Source: Jaapia argillacea MUCL 33604 (Eukaryota; Basidiomycota; Agaricomycetes; Jaapiales; Jaapiaceae). From it: DNA of 64,000 nucleotides. The translations under genes and the position numbers were made by a program. Shown in pieces: positions 1-11,887 of this stretch. The notes below the pieces were generated by a model. The model was not told the origin of the DNA. It worked only from the letters and a program-made list of their open reading frames with translations, and did not search any database. The stretch's first letter is position 1, and the number at the start of each line of letters is the position of its first letter. The stretch is taken from contig KL197728.1 in NCBI GenBank assembly GCA_000697665.1, positions 40,939 through 104,938 of the forward strand, written 5' to 3'.

Positions 1-171
1 CCCACAGCGGTCATCGAGAACCGTTCCGCAAGATCAAAGTTACAGGAAGCGCCAAGTGGAGGCCTAGCTAAGAATAGAAGCTGATGTCATGCACAGGTTG
101 AACCGACGACTGTAAATACTCCAGAGCCCCGATGACAACCCATCAATATATCACCTTGACTTTACTCCCCG

Positions 172-3100
172 ATGAACTTCAGAGACCACTCTGCCCATAA
201 ATATTGCCGCGATGGCCCGACCGTTACCCAGGCCTTAGCCGAAAATACCAAGCTTTCTCCAGCCAAGGCTGCCCGCAAGTTGTACCCCAAACCGTTTATT
301 CTGAAGAGACTGTTATTGCGCTTTCAGATCAAGCATGATTTGTACAAGGGGAGGCCACACAATGATTTGGAAAAGGAGGACTTGGACGAGGCTGAGGCAA
401 GTGGTTGTGCTGATGTGGCGAACGCGTCTTGACTTCTTACTCCACAGCGGTCAGGTCGCTTCCCATACCGACCATCTGACTTATTCCTGAAGGTGAGAAT
501 CACACTTTACTCTCCCAATACCCGTATTAACGACTCATCTTGTCAGATTTATTCCGACTCCTTATTATGCCTTACGCGCGACCCGTTGGGTGGACTTGTA
601 TCCCCACCCCTCATGGGTTCCTCAGCAGTTATGCCTCTGTCTATCATTAGCGTTATTCCGGACATTATGAGACATTATGCGTATGTGACGCGTCTTCTCG
701 CGTCGAACCGAATGTTGAACAGAGCTCTGATTCAGTCATTGTATCGTCAACGCCGAGAAGCAGGTCCTTCTGTGAGCTGCCATCTCCCACAATCTGGATA
801 CTCATAACTAATTCATCCGAATAGCGCAACCAACTACCTCCAGTAAGGACGATGCCAATGTTGTGTTGGTGATCCTAACCCTCAGGTTCCATTGCAGACC
901 TTCGGAATCCCAGAAGACTATCATGGAGGCATTGAAAGAGCTATCGAGACGGGTGGAAAAGCGGGGACAAAAGGAGAAGGTTGTTGTCAAGTGTGAGCTG
1001 TTTGTCGTAACCGTCACACCCTTGTACTAATGAGTCGTTGACAGTGATTTACGATCGAGGAGAACTCAGACAACTTTTCAATAAGTAAAAGACTAAGTTT
1101 CTCTTGCCGCGAATGAGCTTACTTACCTTATGATTCCAGCCATGTTCCAGTACTTCCCGGAACGAAAGGTTGGAAAGATGTCGCGTTACCGGACCTCAGC
1201 GAGATTCCTAACCTAGATATTGAAGTTATCGTGAGTGATTTACATCTATTCAACAACAATATCTGTACTAACCGTTACTACGTCACCGGTGTGTAGAATT
1301 TTCACCGAGTTCTCCTTGGGACATTCCACGCAAAGTTCATGATCGTGGACCGTAAGTTATGTCTTCTCAATAGGTACGTCGCACTGCACCATCTGCGTAA
1401 ACGACACGCTCACCGTGACGGTAGCAACAACATTCAAGATCGACCCAATGTGGAGGTATGTACCTTCTTTGTTCAACGAAGTTCCTGCGAACTCATCAGC
1501 TGTCCAAAGATGATGATCCATCTTGAAGGACCTGTGGTAGACTCTTTCATCGACACTTTCTTCCTCTCGTGGAGCAATGCCCTCGTACCGCCGCCTCCCT
1601 CTCTCATATCACCTTCCTCAGTTCCCTCCACAATCGGAAAGTACACATTCGCGTCAGAAAACTCCAACATCCTTGATATCGAATTTGGGAAAGCCGCTAA
1701 AGCTGCCCGAGCAATTTTGAAGAAGCAAGGTGAAGGGGACCAACAGAATTTAAGCGCGTTGAGGAAGAGGATGGAGAGAAGGGGAACCGCGAGGGGTGGG
1801 ATGATGGAGAGGATGGGGTTGAATGGGAGTAGGGAGAGTGTTGTCGACAGGGAGGAAGCTCGTGAGGAAGGTGAGAAGAAGGAGGGATTTGCTGGTATTG
1901 TTGATTTGATGATGGAGAAGCACGGCATTGGGCGTGGAAGAAGTGAGTGTCTCAAGGCCAGTCTCGTGAAATTTGTGTCGCTGATCATGTTACCTAGAGG
2001 AACACGGCTTAGAACCACCGGCGGATGGGGAATCAGAGAAGCAGAATGGTGGTGCTGGTGTACCAGCCATAACTGTTGAGGATCACAGCGAAGCCACTGA
2101 TAACCATGAGAAGCCAAGTAACGGTAACGCAGAAGCCTTCACGGATTCTGAAACCGCTGTCGATTCGCAAAGCACCCAACCCCAAAAGCATTCCACCGAC
2201 GAGGTCGACCAGAGTCCATCACCACCACCTGTCGCAGAGGAGAAAAAACCCGCCCAAATTGATGGGATGGATGAGAGCGATAGCATCAAGGAGGAGGAAA
2301 GAGAAGAGGTCCCTCCCGCACCTGGTCAAGAGAAGACGTCCGGTCCTTCTACCCGACAGGAGGAGGCGAAACAATCTTCCAGCGTGGAAGGTGACGAAAC
2401 GTTCGACTCACAGCCCGCAATACAGAAGCGGATGAAGGCGCTGTCTGATGGTACGTGTGCGGTTTGCGCTGACGTGTATCCATAAAACTCACGATTATTC
2501 GGCTGCAGCCCTCAACGTCGGTACCATTCGAAAGACCCATGCAAATGTTGAAGATGACTCGTTTGTCGACGAGTTCCGTCCTCACGTGTTGCACAAGGAG
2601 CACGCTCCATTTCCTATCGCTTTGGTGAACCGAAAGCCTCATGGCAGTGAGTAGTCCGCCACCTTTCTGAGACGTTATGTGGTTACACTTTGTGTAGTGC
2701 CCGGGCATCAAGATATCAGAACACCACAGAATGCTGCTTGGTTGGCGGGTTTCCGTTATGCGCAAAAGAAGATATTCATGTGAGCCCCGATATTCAGCGG
2801 TGTGAAGTGATCGTATCTAATGTCTGGTTGATGGCATATAGCCAGACACCAACCCTCAATGCCTCCCCTGTTGTCCGGGCGTGCATCGACACTGCCCGCC
2901 GGGGTGTTCAGGTCATACTCTACCTCGACCTGGGATTCAATGATAAAGGCGAAAGTATTCCCTTCCAGGTGTGTTCGGTTTACGGCGTCCTCGCATGAAC
3001 TGGCTGGCTCATACACGATACGTCAGGGTGGAACAAATCAGCAAGTGGTTGTCAAAATGTACAAGGAGCTGAAGAAAGATGGCAAAGAGGAGTTCCTCGA

Positions 3101-3768
3101 TGTTTATTGGTACACTGGTCTGTCGTATGATATTTCATCAAGTTTCAATCTTTAACCTCGTGACCCCAGGCAAAGACCAGATTCGTCCCATCAGTGCGAT
3201 ATACAAGAGTCGCAACTGCCATGGTGAGTTCGCGTTGTTTGGTTGTGGAGTGCGGTTTATTGATATTTGCATGGTGCAAACAGTGAAGTTCATGGTTATC
3301 GATGATCAAGTTAGTCCGCGGAGCTATTGTGACCTCGAGACGAATCAACTAATAATGTGAATCAGGTCGGGATCCAAGGGAACGGGAATCAGGATACACA
3401 GAGCTGGTTCCACTCTGAAGAAGTGAATGTTCTCGTGGGTGAGTAATGTACATCGGCTCGCTGGAACTCTTGGCTAAGCATCCCTTAGACTCGCCTCAAA
3501 TTGTCCGCGAGTGGATGGAAGCCCTTGACACCAATCAAAACACGAAACAATACGGTTAGTCATCTCTGCCTCGAACTGAAGGGATAGTTTCTGACTAATG
3601 TGATGTGCAGGGAGAGTTGGACGTGATGGCATTTGGCACGACAGCCTCGGCCGGACGGTTTCGTTTTACGACGACGAAGCGACGAAGAAAGAGGAAGAGT
3701 TGAAGAGGCATGAAGCAAACTTGAAGAAATCGGCCAAGTCAAAGAAAGAGAATGGGAAGGCAGCTTAG
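172..3768 (+). CDS. Phospholipase D-like protein with two HKD motifs
   Basis: The spliced product has two HxKxxxxD phosphodiesterase motifs. The first, FHAKFMIVD, is at about 1324-1350. The second, CHVKFMVID, is split by an intron at about 3223-3282. These mark the phospholipase D superfamily, which hydrolyses phosphodiester head groups through a covalent phospho-histidine. Conserved blocks between them include NNIQDRPNVE, the phrase LEGPVVDSFIDT, and an acidic, Ser/Pro-rich linker at about 1950-2450 that looks disordered. About 13-14 short introns are needed. One example is 401-454, which joins DEAEA to SRFPYRPSD. I see no PX/PH domain, so this is not a classical Spo14-type PLD. The ATG at 172 is the first usable start in the window, but an upstream exon cannot be excluded. 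The stop at 3766-3768 is clear. Substrate is unknown; the lipid role is inferred from the family. Confidence 0.82.
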
Positions 3769-4614
3769 TGAGGGTGGTTCGGATGTTTGAATTATACCCG
3801 ATGGACAGCAACAGCTCCTGTACTGTACGAATTGAAGCCCTACTACGATACATCTTGTAATATTAATGTCTACCAGTGCGATGTACTACATACACGAGCT
3901 ATTGTTTTCAGCTTCATTGCATCCACGAGAACCCCCCCGATCCTAAGGGCGGTGTCACAGCATCGTTTATATTATCCTTCAGCCCTTCGCAGAATCGCAG
4001 TACCTGACCTGTGTTGATCGAGGGAGCGCGGTGGCTTACATAAAGGCTGCAGTGGCGCTCCCTCGGACAAATTTTTGGCTGCTTCCATGTAATTGTGGGG
4101 TTGTCTTCGGTGACTTCATCCTCACACACAAGTGTATAACAAGCGACGGCGATGACTCTTTCCAGTGCTTATCCCACTCCCATACCTCTATTCCGGGAGT
4201 AATCGAGTCTGAACGCCAACCAGGTTAAGTAAACAGACGAACGTCTTGATTCTGCCCGTCCCCAGAGACTGCTGTACTACACTTCACGTACCGCAGTCTT
4301 GGGTTCATTGCCGGTGTGGTCGTGCTGTTATCTCCAAGTCTGTACCTTAAAGGTCGGTAAACTTGCGTAACATCGCAGTTCCATCGCCACCTTACAGTCC
4401 AGAGCCAACTTTGGACATAGCCTCCTATTCGTAGATAATAGCAGCAGAGACCAGCAGCATCCGTATTCGACAATACCCAGCAACAAGAGAACCTTGTCTC
4501 TACGACGCAACCGGCCACGGAGAGCTGCGTGCTTTGTTCTCGCTCTTTAAAAGCGCTCCACTTTTTACGTCGGGCACTCGCACTTTCTCATCGACACATT
4601 ATCTCACCTCCACC
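3769..4614. other. Intergenic between PLD-like and FAD oxidoreductase genes
   Basis: This stretch lies between two tandem plus-strand genes. It should hold the 3' end of the PLD-like mRNA and the promoter and leader of the oxidoreductase. Only short frames of fewer than 100 codons occur on either strand, and none shows recognisable protein content. From about 4534 to the ATG at 4615 the oxidoreductase frame stays open without an ATG (see findings). Confidence 0.6.
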
Positions 4615-6294
4615 ATGGATGGCGTTGTATCCGCAATCTCAGAACTCAAGTTACTCTGGACGACAGTCACCTCTCTAAATCGCGCCTTCGACGACGTCAA
4701 AGGCAGAGCGAAGCTTCCGCCTGGTCTCCCAGTTGACACGTCGGTGGCTACTACCTCTGTGTGGCAACACGTCGATCAGCGCGTTCTGAACATCCCTCCC
4801 AAACCGCTACCCGATCTGGTTGACATCCTTATCATTGGATCCGGTATTTCTGCCTGTGCCATTGCGAAGACCGTATTACACGATTTCGATAGCGAGTGTC
4901 GAAAGCAATCGGAGAAGCCCTTGTCTATTGCTATCGTCGACGCTCGGGACATCTGCTCTGGTGCCACAGGAAGGAATGGCGGTCAAATCAAGGAGTCAGC
5001 CTACATGGATTACTCGGCTCTGTTGAAGCAAAAGAAATCCCCAGAGACCGCCAAGACGATCTCTCGGTTTCGGATAAATCATCGAAAGCGACTGATGAAG
5101 GTCGCAAAGGAGATGAAGGTTAGGGAGCAGTGCGAAGTCAGGGAAGTTGATACTGTGGATGCCTTTTTCTCGGCGGGGGCGTGGAAGGAAGCTCAGGAGC
5201 AGCTCCGGATCTTCCAGAAGGCATTTGGGGACGAAGCAGGTCATTTTGAAGTTCTGCAGAAGGAAGCTGCTAGGGCAGTGAGTACTGCTTCCAAATTTCT
5301 CGTTCTCTGCCTCAATTTTATTTAGAAATATCACCTAATGGGTGTTCATGGCGCCATCGTCGGTCGTGCTGGAGCCCTCTCTCCTTATCGACTCACGACG
5401 TCGATTTTCTCACGGTTGCTCGAAGACAGAGATTCACTCACCCTCCATCCCAACACTGTTGTCACGGACATATGCTGTAGAGCGGATGGCCTTTATACAG
5501 TGACAACCGCAGCATCGTCTCAGGATGAGACGAGGCTCCCCACAAAACCTGAAACCTCTTCGGAATCAAAAGAGGCTGTTCCTGACAACCAAAGAACCAT
5601 CCGAGCGAGGATGATCATCCACGCCACCAATGCATATGCCTCCAATCTCCTCCCCGGTTTGACCTCGAAAATCATTCCCGTCCGAGGCCAAATGACGTGT
5701 TTACGCCCTTTACCCTCCGCTGAACACCAGTCCTTGTGCAAGACCATCTTGTCACCGGATTGCTCTTGGAGCTTCGTCTTCGACAAAGGCTTTGATTATC
5801 TTGCCACGCGACCGTGTGGTGATGTGATGCTTGGAGGGGGATGGGCCCAAGGATCCGGTGGTGGGTTGGACGACGTCGGTATCTCCTCCGACGCCGACAA
5901 TTCCGTGTTGGCTAGCTCCCATCTCCTGGGATTGTTACCGACCGTCTTTGACAAGAAGGTTCTGACGGGTGTTGATGTTAAGGGTGTATGGTCTGGCGCC
6001 ATTGGGATGTCGGCGGATCTTCTCCCTTGGGTGGGTCAAGTCCCCGAGTCGGTTTCGAAGAGAAAGGGGGGTAGTAACGCGAAGGGTGAATGGGTTTGTG
6101 CGGGGTTTAGTGGGGAGGGTATGGTGAATGCTTGGGGATGTGGGGAGGCGCTTGCGAAGATGGTTGTTGAAAAGTTCCGGTGCAAGCCAGTTGGTAAGAT
6201 CCGGGATCACCTTGTGCTTCCTCCGGATATGATCATCACGGAGAGCAGAGTTTGTAAAGCCAGTTTATCGGATCTCGCGAAGGCTTGGGACTAG
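4615..6294 (+). CDS. FAD-dependent oxidoreductase (DAO family)
   Basis: Two exons (4615-5277 and 5326-6294) encode about 543 residues. An N-terminal Rossmann motif, DILIIGSGISACAIA, is followed by the ERDICSGATGRNGG-like segment DARDICSGATGRNGG. Both are typical of the D-amino-acid oxidase/sarcosine oxidase fold (DAO family, FAD bound). Near the C-terminus, WVCAGFSGEGMVNAWGCGEA matches the second FAD-contacting segment of the same fold. Fungal relatives of this size are annotated as FAD-dependent amine or amino-acid oxidoreductases, and the exact substrate cannot be read from sequence. The start is set at 4615 because its context, CCACCATGG, is ideal. The frame extends upstream only through non-ATG codons. 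The 48-nt intron joins ARA to KYHLMGVHGAIVG. Confidence 0.85.
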
Positions 6295-6763
6295 GGCGGG
6301 GGAATCTGGTGTAACTTTATTATACTGTATATGCGAGCTTGACAGCAGTAATCGAGTAGTAGTAATCATTGACAGTAATCATTCTTTTGGCTACACGTCC
6401 GAGCTTGTTCCTAATACCTTCACCCAATCATGCTTCGCGCGGAGATCCTTGGTACTCTGAGCTCACACTCGAAACGAAGGGATGAACAGGGAACAGAAAG
6501 GTATCGTCTATACTTTGCCCCCCAATGTAACAAGTAAAAAGCTTACAGTAACTATGTACTTGTGAAATATATTATACTTTGGGCCAAACCAAATGGTTGG
6601 TTATGCCCTTGTGTTGTCGTAACCCGGGATCGTAAGTGAACCGAGGAGGAATGGGTGAAATCTATTTGGTTGGATTGACTGGGTCCCGCTGCTCCATTAA
6701 CTCTTCCTCCCTCCTTCCCACCAGCCTTTCCTACGTCTTCTTCATATCCACCCCCATCTGTCA
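6295..6763. other. Convergent intergenic region
   Basis: This is 3' flank shared by the oxidoreductase (plus) and PCT1 (minus). A minus-strand frame at 6552-6764 lies just beyond the PCT1 stop and looks like 3' UTR rather than coding sequence. No other feature is visible. Confidence 0.55.
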
Positions 6764-8338
6764 CTACGCACTCTCCCCCTCTTCATCCCTATCCTCATAA
6801 TCACTACCACCCGCCATCAACCTAACAGCACCCATCTTTTCCAATTTCTTATCCCAGTAGGTTTTCCTATAACCTGCTACTATCCTTTCGAGGAGGGAGG
6901 AAGTGGATATGCCTGGTGTGCGGCGGGTTGGTAGGAATTTGCCTGGGGGAGGTGTTAGGTGATATGGAATTGCGAGGTGGGGATGGGATTAGGGGTGTGG
7001 GTTGGGATGGGAAGGGATGGGTGAAAGGGAGGGAACGCACCTGCATCCTTGACGAAACCATAAACGTCGTCCGCGCCACCTCCTGCATAGGGTTCTTCGT
7101 CGTGAGCTACATAATCGATTTCGTGTTGGGAGAGGAAATCTGGGGTTAGGATCCAGGGAGCTGTTGGGATTAGGGTGTCGACCCAGCGGCAGTGTCGGAC
7201 TGATTCGAGTCTGGGGGTTGAGTGAGTGAGTGAGGGTGGGGTACAGGAACAACGAAAGGGGTCTGGGTCACAAGGGAGCTGAAAGTGATGGATGGAAGGA
7301 GACGTACCGTTCTGCATGACTCATGATACTCCTGCTCTTATGTTCCTTGACGAGTTCATCAGAGCATACACCGACCATGAGGTATACATCTGGAAAAGAC
7401 AGCTTTGCTTGGCGGAGTTGTAACGCGTGACTGGGATGGGGTGAGGAACGTGCGTTAGATGGAACGTGGTGATAGAAAGGAGGCGTACCCGAAATGGAAG
7501 AGATCATACACGCCTGTTGGTTGAGTTAGCGGGGTAGGTAGAGGGAGGGAAAGGAACGGAGATGGGAAAGGGGAGGGGACGGACCGTCTGCGTATATCCT
7601 GATTGGCCTACCGACGGGAGGTTGGTTGATCTTGTATTTCCTACCGCTTCCGTCTGTTGCGTCGATTGCTGCTCGGACCCAGGCTTGGATATCAGATGGA
7701 GTGAGTTTTGCGGGGTCGAACGTGTCGCGGACTAGGGCAGGTGGAGTAGGTTCTGTTATTGATATACTGGGTTGCGAGAGGAAAGAAGGGGGCGGAGGGA
7801 GAGAGGAGAGATGGGGAGGGAAGGAGAGGTCAGTTTCTGTTGTTGGAGTGGAAGTGTTTGTATCGTTTGGAGTGGATTGGTTTGTTTGACCTGTTACGGT
7901 TGGGGCTGGGGGAGCGGGTGCGAAGGAGGTTGTGGGAGAGTGGGGAGAGAGGGTTGATGTGGTGGAGGAAGTGTATGCGTGGTGGAGATGTGTAGATCTG
8001 TGATGAGTTGGAGGACCGCCGATGGGTTCGCCTCCGCCTGCGGTAGTGCTACTCTCGATATCGCCATCGTAGGTGGGAGAGTCTACGCCGTCATCGGAGA
8101 GTGTGGTGCTAGCTGCAAGGTGGTGTTTTGCGATGCTGCTCCTGCTCTGTCTTTTCTGCTGAGCTGTAGCTGGAGCACGGGTTGGAGGAGAGGAGATGGA
8201 ATGGGATGCAGAGTCGTCTGTGAGGGGATCGTTATCTTCTTCCGATGCGTCGTAGGCGGGCGAGTCGATGGACCGCGGGTGCTTGCCAAACGAACGTTTT
8301 GAGTGCAGAGTCTTCTTGATGTGCGTGTTGTCCTCCAT
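6764..8338 (-). CDS. PCT1: Choline-phosphate cytidylyltransferase
   Basis: Rate-limiting enzyme of the CDP-choline (Kennedy) pathway: CTP plus phosphocholine gives CDP-choline. About 250 N-terminal residues are low-complexity (Ser/Thr/Pro-rich, probably disordered). The nucleotidyltransferase domain then begins with [17 protein letters not shown]. The signature HxGH is HFGH, split by introns at about 7509 and 7440. It continues through [30 protein letters not shown] and [10 protein letters not shown], and ends with [15 protein letters not shown], the RTEGISTS-type CTP-binding motif. The protein stops about 45 residues later at 6764-6766. I see no obvious long amphipathic lipid-binding M domain like those of the yeast and mammalian enzymes. 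The ATG at 8338 faces the amidohydrolase gene across 135 bp. Confidence 0.93.
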
Positions 8339-8473
8339 GGGTGGTGAAAAGTCTAAGTGATCTGAAAAGAGAGATGGCGTCAGGAGAAAAGTGGTGATGA
8401 TTAGATAATCTACTCACTCCGGCGTGTGCCGAGTTATCTTATCTTGCCTCTTTGGGTATCTCCTCTTTCAACC
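8339..8473. promoter_or_regulatory. Divergent promoter, PCT1 / amidohydrolase
   Basis: Only 135 bp separate the ATG codons of PCT1 (minus) and the amidohydrolase (plus). The promoters and 5' leaders of both genes must overlap here or extend into each other. No specific factor site is identified. Confidence 0.55.
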
Positions 8474-11160
8474 ATGGACGAGAAGCAACCACTTTTGCCT
8501 CCAAGCCCTAACCCTGCCACGAGGTGGACGCTGTTCGCTGCTGTGTTGGTGTCTGTGCTAGTGATATGGCTGACGAGGACAGATGACGTGCCAGGGACGT
8601 ATGCCGTGTGTTCCAAGACTGGGGTGTACACTGTCCACGAGGGCAAGGCCAAGGTCGACTGTCTCTTGGTCGCTGGGGACACCATCGTTCAGATTGGCAC
8701 TAGAAGTGAGTGCTCTGGTGTGGTTGCGAATGACGCTAACGACTTGCAGAGGAGATACTCGACGCCGCCCACTCATTGTCCCGCAACAAGTTGACTGTCT
8801 TTGACCTCCAACCAGGCAACATCGTCGTCCCAGGCCTAGCAGGTACGCTCATACTTCTCGCGTTAACTCCTCTAACAGCTTCTCAGACTCACACGCCCAT
8901 CTCCTCGAGTACGGTTTCACTCAAAACTTGCCTCTTGGAGATGCCACTTCTATCAAAGGTATTCCTTCCTTCCCACCATCCATTCCCTGCGCTAACACCC
9001 ATTCAGAAATAATATCCCGTCTCGAATCTTACATCCTTTCGCACCCCGACATCCTCAACGACAATTCAACTTGGATACAAGCTTGGGGATGGGACCAGAA
9101 CAAATGGGAAGACTTGAATGGAGGGTTTCCTACCGCCGTACGTCCTTCCTCTCCTGACCAGAACATCTCTGACACCCACTCCAGTCAGACCTGACATCTC
9201 CCCTCTTAAACTCCCGTCCAATCTCCCTCTCCCGTATCGACGGCCACGCCTCCTGGGTCTCTCCTCGCGTTCTCGAGATCATGAAGGAACAGCACCGCAT
9301 CCCTCCTCCAGGCAAAGTCGTACCAGGCGGCCAAGTCATCAGAGACTCAGACGGTAACCCTACGGGTACGCCTTCCCCCACCCTTCTTCCCCCACCCTTG
9401 GACCCCACTACTCATATCGTGCGGTGTACGACAGGTATATTCGTAGACTCGGCACAAAATCTAATACCGCTCCCACCTCGCACGTATAAACAAATGAAGG
9501 AATGGTGGGATGTAGCTATGCGCGATGCACTCAGTGTTGGGTTGACGAGTGTCCATGATGCTGGGTTGGGAGAGGCGGAGGGCGAATTTTACAAGAGGTT
9601 AGTTTGTTGCCCGAGCGCTGCACATATGTTGACTTTTTTGCAGGATGGCAGAAGAGGGTAACATGCCCGTACGTCTCCCCCCTCCCTCCACCGCCACTAA
9701 CTCACCTCCTGAACAGATAAGAGTATATGGCATGACGACGCTCTCACCATCAGGCTCTGTCCTATCCCCTCGTCTAATCAATTGGGGAAAACATGGAAGG
9801 TTGAATATTAGAAGCGTCAAGATGTTTTTTGATGGTCAGTGTCTCTTTCGCGCTTCCCTGTTGCATGGAAGTTCATGACATTCCTCGTTTCGTATCTATT
9901 TCTCACTATCGTCCCTCCGACCGAGCAGGCGCCCTAGGATCATGGGGAGCCGCCCTATTATCTCCCTACACTGACAAACCGGACACGAGTGGAATCCTAA
10001 TCGTCGATCCAAAAAAGATGAGAAAGGATGTTAGGAAGGTTTGGGGTGAGGGTTGGCAAGTGGTGCGTCCCTCTTCCTCCCTCTTTCCTTTGCCTACATT
10101 AAATAACACATCCCTTGGCTGACGCCTGAATAGAACATCCATTGCATAGGAGACAAAGCCAACAAACTAGCTCTAGATATATTCGAAGAACTCTTGTCCC
10201 CTCCTCCTTCTTGGTGGGACATCGGTTCCTTCTTGGGTGGAGGGACGAGTGGGAGTGGGAACGCGAGTGAGAGGAGACCCAGGATCGAGCATGCGCAGAT
10301 TATGAGGGTGGAGGATTTGGGTAGGATTGGGAGGTTGGGAGGTGAGTGTTTTTCTTTCCTTTGGTTTGGTTTGGTTTTGGAGGGAGTGTTGAATGTTGAA
10401 TGGGATAGTTATTGCGAGTGTGCAACCTACACATGCGTGAGTCACCCCCACTCTATTTTGACCGAAGATTAGTGTTGAGCGATGTGGTAGGACGAGTGAT
10501 ATGTGGTATGCCGAGGATCGCCTGGTGGGTTTTCATCAAGCGAGCGCTTATTGTCACACCGTTGATTGACGTCCTTCGGTTAGGGAGCAGAGAGAATCAA
10601 AGGAGCATACGCCTACCAAACCCTCCTCCAGTCAGTCCCATCCCCCTACTTCCTAACCATCTCAATCCCCAATGACGTGCATTTTGTGAATGATAGGAAC
10701 TCACCGAATACAGTCTTACCGCTGGGCTCAGACTTTCCAGTGGAGGGTATCAATCCTCTCCTAGGGTTTTATGCTGCTGTGGCGAGGTTGGACGGTAATG
10801 GCCAGAGCCCACACGGCCCAGGCGGCTGGTTCGTCCTTCTCCTTCTCCTTCTCCTTCTCCTTCTCCTTCTCCTTCTCCTTCTCCCTCTCCCTCCACACCT
10901 CCCTCAATCACCCGCTCCACCCCAGGTACTCAAACCAATCCCTGACTCGCTCCCAAGCACTCAAAGGAATGACCCTCGACGCCGCTTACGCCTCTTTCGC
11001 CGAAAATGAGATAGGATCGTTGACTCCTGGGAAAAAGGCGGATTTTGTGGTGCTTGATAGGGATATCATGGATGAGGAGGTTGTTAGGGTGGGCGGGGTT
11101 TTGGAGGGGAAGGTTAGGGCTACTGTTGTTGATGGGAGGGTTGCTTTTGGGGGTTTTTGA
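8474..11160 (+). CDS. Membrane-anchored YtcJ-type amidohydrolase (family 3)
   Basis: Residues about 15-35 form a single hydrophobic helix (LFAAVLVSVLVIWL) after a short Pro-rich cytosolic start, suggesting a type II membrane anchor. The rest is a metal-dependent amidohydrolase of the YtcJ/N-substituted formamide deformylase group. Visible metal-site motifs are DSHAH (HxH, at about 8886), NIHCIGDKAN and RIEHAQ (histidines), and LGSDFPVE (aspartate). The C-terminal beta-sandwich reads GSLTPGKKADFVVLDRDI and ends AFGGF at 11160. At least nine introns are required. One, 10829-10925, holds a hexanucleotide repeat. The Kozak context at 8474 (ACCATGG) supports the start. Substrate is unknown; relatives hydrolyse amides or formamides. 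Confidence 0.85.
10834..10893 (+). repeat. TCCTTC hexanucleotide repeat
   Basis: Eight perfect TCCTTC units (10834-10881) are followed by two TCCCTC variants. The array lies inside the intron 10829-10925 of the amidohydrolase gene and forms an unusually long pyrimidine tract ahead of its 3' splice site. Confidence 0.9.
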
Positions 11161-11887
11161 GAGGGAGGGGAGGAGGGGAGATGAGGTGGGATGGGTTCGG
11201 GGTGAGTCGAGTGTGGTAATGACTTTTTGTGACGAGCTGCGCTCTGCGCGCTGGATCTTGTACTCATGACGATGTATATAAAGTGTAGATGGATCTAGTT
11301 TTGTAAATTCGCTTGCACGCAGCCTCCAAGGTCTGCGCTTGGTGCCAGTCAAGTGCTTTGACAGCCGTCGTCGGGTTGGAAATAGTTGATGTCGTCGATC
11401 TTCAGCTGAATTTTATGAACGACAAGTAGTGTGGCAGTTGGAACCAACTCAAGAAGGGCTCCCTCAGGGAAACGAAGCTGAATAGAACTGACTCCAATCG
11501 AGTGGCCAGTTAAACCAAGCTGATAGAAGTGCATGGGCCACAGCAGGGTTTTTTTCACCAAGATTAATCATTCCACGTCGAGTCGAGTCGATGGAATACA
11601 GTTGACAACGATTGGAAGCAAATAAAACCGATTCAGAGGGCGAAACGTGCTCATTTTACCCGATAGTGCCCGTCAAAGATAAGTTCTGATGTGTGGATGA
11701 CGACTATAATTACAAAATACGTAGTATAAGTACATGTAGGATCTACACTCGGCGCGGAGAAAGTGATAATACAAAGTGAAACGGAAGGAACAGTCCTCAG
11801 TAGCTAATCTTCACATGGCAACACCTCCAACGGCTCCAGATATCCCTACAGTCCCCGACACCGACGGTGGGCTTCATCTACCATGAC
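11161..11887. other. Convergent intergenic region
   Basis: 3' flanks of the amidohydrolase (plus) and the orphan gene (minus). It contains a short tandem GTCGA triplication near 11577-11591 and no convincing coding frame on either strand. Confidence 0.55.

Noticed and set aside
1473-2117. 214-codon minus-strand frame over the PLD-like gene
   Set aside because: Antisense shadow of the Ser/acidic-rich PLD exons; no domain, and it overlaps a well-supported gene.
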